6,843 nucleotides of DNA from Thermoplasmata archaeon (lineage in GTDB: Archaea; Thermoplasmatota; Thermoplasmata; GCA-020350865), in the NCBI GenBank assembly GCA_020351895.1, contig CP070672.1, positions 4,043,805-4,050,647 on the forward strand, read 5' to 3'. Below are positions 5,232 through 6,843 of this stretch, piece by piece. Position 1 is the first letter of the stretch. Every line of letters starts with the position of its first letter. The notes beneath the pieces are model-generated. The model saw nothing but the letters and a program-made list of their open reading frames with translations. It searched no databases and was not told the origin of the DNA. Both the position numbers and the translations under genes were made by a program.

Positions 5232-6293
5232 TCACGGTTCTCGGTCAACCACCATCGACCAATCAAGAGGCGTACCACGCTTGATATCGCGGCTGGCATA
5301 TCGTCCTATAACGGTATCCAAATAGCGAGGATGCAGGCCATAACTAGGGCGGACAGACCTTATATTATCAGATGTAAACCTCGCTCCAACCTCAATATCC
5401 TGAACAACAAAAAGTGACCGGCGAAAAGCCCTGCTCACAATCTCCCGCTCAGAGACATCATAACTTACCTGTCCCAGAGCTTTCTCCACAATTCTAACCG
5501 CCTCGACCATCGCCTTGAATTCGCGTGGTTCCAATGAAAAAGCACTATCTGGCCCAGGTATATCACGGGATAGTGTGAGATGTTTTTCAATAATGCATGC
5601 CCCCAGAGCCACCGACGCTGCTGGTACTGCAATTCCAAGGGTATGGTCGGAAAGACCAACTGGAACACCAAAAGCCTCTGCAAGGTGAGGAATAGTTTGC
5701 AGGTTCATTTCTTCAGGAGGCGCAGGGTAGGCACTGTTGCATTTGAGCAAAGCAAGCTGCTTTCCGCCCGCATTTCTGATCGCCTGCACCGCTTCGTCAA
5801 TTTCAGCCAGGGTTGCCATGCCGGTTGACATGATAATGGGTTTGCCGGTTTTAGCAATCTTACGTATTAAATGCAGATCCACTAACTCCAAAGAGGCTAC
5901 CTTGTAGGCAGGAACATCCATCTTCTCTAAAAAATCTACCGCAGTATGATCAAAGGGTGTAGAAAATAGATCCATTCCCAGCTTTTTGGCAATCTCTCTT
6001 AGTTTAGGTTGCCACTCCCAAGGTGTATACGCCTCCCCATAGAGCTCATAAAGATTTTTACCTTCCCAGATTGTGCCTTTGATTTTGAAATACTCATTAT
6101 TACAGTCAATAGTTATTGTATCCGGTGTATAAGTCTGAAGCTTTATTGCATCAGCACCAGCCGCCACAGCGGCTTCAATAATTTTGATGGCCTGTTGAAA
6201 GTCCTGGTTGTGATTAGCCGACATTTCAGCAACTATATAGACGGGATGGTTCAAACCAGTCTTTTTAGACCCTAAAGTAATTTCTTCATTCAT
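5232..6293 (-). CDS. pseI: Pseudaminic acid synthase (PseI, NeuB/SAF family)
   Basis: Condenses phosphoenolpyruvate with a 6-deoxy-diacetamido-altrose to form pseudaminic acid, a bacterial nonulosonic acid of flagellins, capsules and O-antigens, in the cytoplasm. At 353 residues it is close to the family length of about 345-350. The N-terminal TIM barrel shows IVAEMSANHNQ (20-30), KLQTYTPDT (51-59), the EAYTPWEW motif (87-94) that marks PseI rather than sialic or legionaminic acid synthases, FSTPFD (110-115), MSTGMA (155-160), and metal-ligand histidines His217 (LSDHT) and His238 (IEKHLT). PDSAFSLEP (248-256) is also PseI-like. A C-terminal antifreeze-type SAF domain runs from about 290 (RRSLFVVQDI) to RGTPLDW. 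I chose the ATG at 6293 because GGAG lies nine bases upstream and the conserved sequence begins soon after. Another ATG at 6308 overlaps that site. It follows the WbqC-like gene by 20 bp. Other pse genes are not in the window. Confidence 0.93.
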   Translation of the reverse strand: MNEEITLGSKKTGLNHPVYIVAEMSANHNQDFQQAIKIIEAAVAAGADAIKLQTYTPDTITIDCNNEYFKIKGTIWEGKNLYELYGEAYTPWEWQPKLREIAKKLGMDLFSTPFDHTAVDFLEKMDVPAYKVASLELVDLHLIRKIAKTGKPIIMSTGMATLAEIDEAVQAIRNAGGKQLALLKCNSAYPAPPEEMNLQTIPHLAEAFGVPVGLSDHTLGIAVPAASVALGACIIEKHLTLSRDIPGPDSAFSLEPREFKAMVEAVRIVEKALGQVSYDVSEREIVSRAFRRSLFVVQDIEVGARFTSDNIRSVRPSYGLHPRYLDTVIGRYASRDIKRGTPLDWSMVVDREP

Positions 6294-6302
6294 TGAAATA
6301 AT

Positions 6303-6306
6303 CTCC
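6303..6306 (-). promoter_or_regulatory. Ribosome binding site of pseI
   Basis: GGAG on the minus strand ends nine bases before the ATG at 6293 and overlaps a possible upstream ATG at 6308. It therefore favours the shorter PseI over any longer in-frame form reaching into the WbqC-like gene. Confidence 0.6.
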
Positions 6307-6313
6307 ATATATC

Positions 6314-6843
6314 TTATCCTGTTGGCGGCAACTGTGTCATTGAACAAATCGATTCCCAAGAGAGCATACATGGAGTTCCGTTCTTAATAAGATTTGCCGT
6401 GGCTTCTGAGCCGATATTCATAAGAGCATCAAGAACGGAGAGGTTCGGTTCGAAGCGATCCTTGGCGCCAATCTGTTCATGGGGTTTTGGGTGAAAATCC
6501 TGGAATAGGACTTCAACACCCTCGACTGGGAAAACCCCATCCTCCAGCATGTACCCGAATGAACCTTTTGCTGCAAAATACCGATCTGCTTTGCGCCATT
6601 GAATGAGTTCGAGGACTCGCTTCGATCTGCCTAAGGAAGAGGGCCGTTGAGAACTAAAGCAAAAATCACGCTTGAAGTTAAGCAAGCGACAGACAAGTCT
6701 AATGAATGAAATGTTCTGTGCAGCAAGAGATTTTTCCTGTGTAAATAGCCAGTTTTTGATCAAAGGCGAAATTTCAGTATAATACGTTGCTTTACTATAG
6801 TTTTGCTCTATGCGTTTCCACATTTTCTTGCGCCAAGGAATTG
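6314..6843 (-). CDS. WbqC-family protein, N-terminal part missing (runs off the window)
   Basis: The frame is open to the right window edge: six codons (IPWRKK) precede the first in-window Met and continue the family motif WRKKxxxxIEQNY, so the gene starts outside the window and the Met at 6823 is internal. About 175 residues are visible of a family usually near 230-240. Recognisable C-terminal parts are AAQNISFIRLVCRLLNF, then GSFGYMLEDGVFPVEGVEVLFQDF (start near in-window residue 95) and LSVLDALMNIGSEAT near the end. WbqC proteins occur in O-antigen and other glycan clusters, often near amino-sugar or nonulosonic acid genes, but their activity is not established to my knowledge. It ends 20 bp before pseI. 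The position suggests a role in making or modifying pseudaminic acid or its acyl groups (inference). Confidence 0.85.
   Translation of the reverse strand, partial: IPWRKKMWKRIEQNYSKATYYTEISPLIKNWLFTQEKSLAAQNISFIRLVCRLLNFKRDFCFSSQRPSSLGRSKRVLELIQWRKADRYFAAKGSFGYMLEDGVFPVEGVEVLFQDFHPKPHEQIGAKDRFEPNLSVLDALMNIGSEATANLIKNGTPCMLSWESICSMTQLPPTG

Noticed and set aside
6314..6334. The protein at the right edge ends in LPPTG, which resembles a sortase sorting signal (LPxTG).
   Set aside because: It is the very last sequence before the stop codon, with no hydrophobic segment or positive tail after it, and the protein is a cytoplasmic WbqC-family member.
6294..6371. A 26-residue N-terminal extension of PseI from upstream starts at 6371 or 6308.
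   Set aside because: It overlaps the end of the WbqC-like gene, the extra residues do not resemble the family, and a proper ribosome binding site precedes the ATG at 6293.

Overview
The window is part of a surface-polysaccharide or glycan biosynthesis locus. Eight genes all lie on the minus strand, so they are transcribed from right to left, and the genes at both window edges are cut off. The sequence is bacterial: several genes have strong Shine-Dalgarno sites (AGGAGG, GGAGG) and some starts are probably GTG or TTG. Base composition is moderate to AT-rich and uneven from gene to gene. No gene identifies the species. WbqC and PseI homologues are typical of O-antigen, capsule or flagellin-glycan loci, which is as far as I would go on taxonomy.

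In transcription order: (1) a WbqC-family protein, 5' end outside the window (6314-6843). (2) A pseudaminic acid synthase, PseI (5232-6293). (3) A 97-bp gap with two TAGGAGG motifs and a possible 16-codon mini-ORF. (4) A membrane CDP-alcohol phosphatidyltransferase homologue (4373-5134) in which the last Asp of the family signature is Gly. (5) A gap of about 100 bp with an imperfect hairpin. (6) A LicC/MobA-like sugar- or alcohol-phosphate nucleotidyltransferase (3566-4273). (7) A divergent type I GAPDH homologue (2508-3560). (8) A HAD-superfamily phosphatase (1716-2504). (9) A GarK/GlxK-type glycerate kinase (550-1707). (10) A SAM-dependent methyltransferase, 3' end outside the window (1-474). 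Genes 6 to 9 are separated by only 3 to 8 bp and look like one translationally coupled block. No stretch longer than 100 bp lacks a gene. I found no RNA genes, insertion sequences, CRISPR arrays or origins.

The most interesting reading is that genes 4 to 9 form a dedicated pathway for a three-carbon acid or alcohol substituent. A GAPDH-like oxidoreductase, a HAD phosphatase and a glycerate kinase would interconvert a glyceraldehyde/glycerate-type compound. The nucleotidyltransferase would activate the phosphorylated product, probably as a CDP derivative, and the membrane phosphotransferase would hand it to a glycan or lipid. The adjacent methyltransferase could cap it. The GAPDH homologue keeps the catalytic Cys, His and the NAD-site Asp but has lost several phosphate-binding residues, so it is unlikely to be the housekeeping glycolytic enzyme. 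The neighbouring pseI suggests that the decorated glycan contains pseudaminic acid. The individual families are well supported; the assembled pathway is inference.
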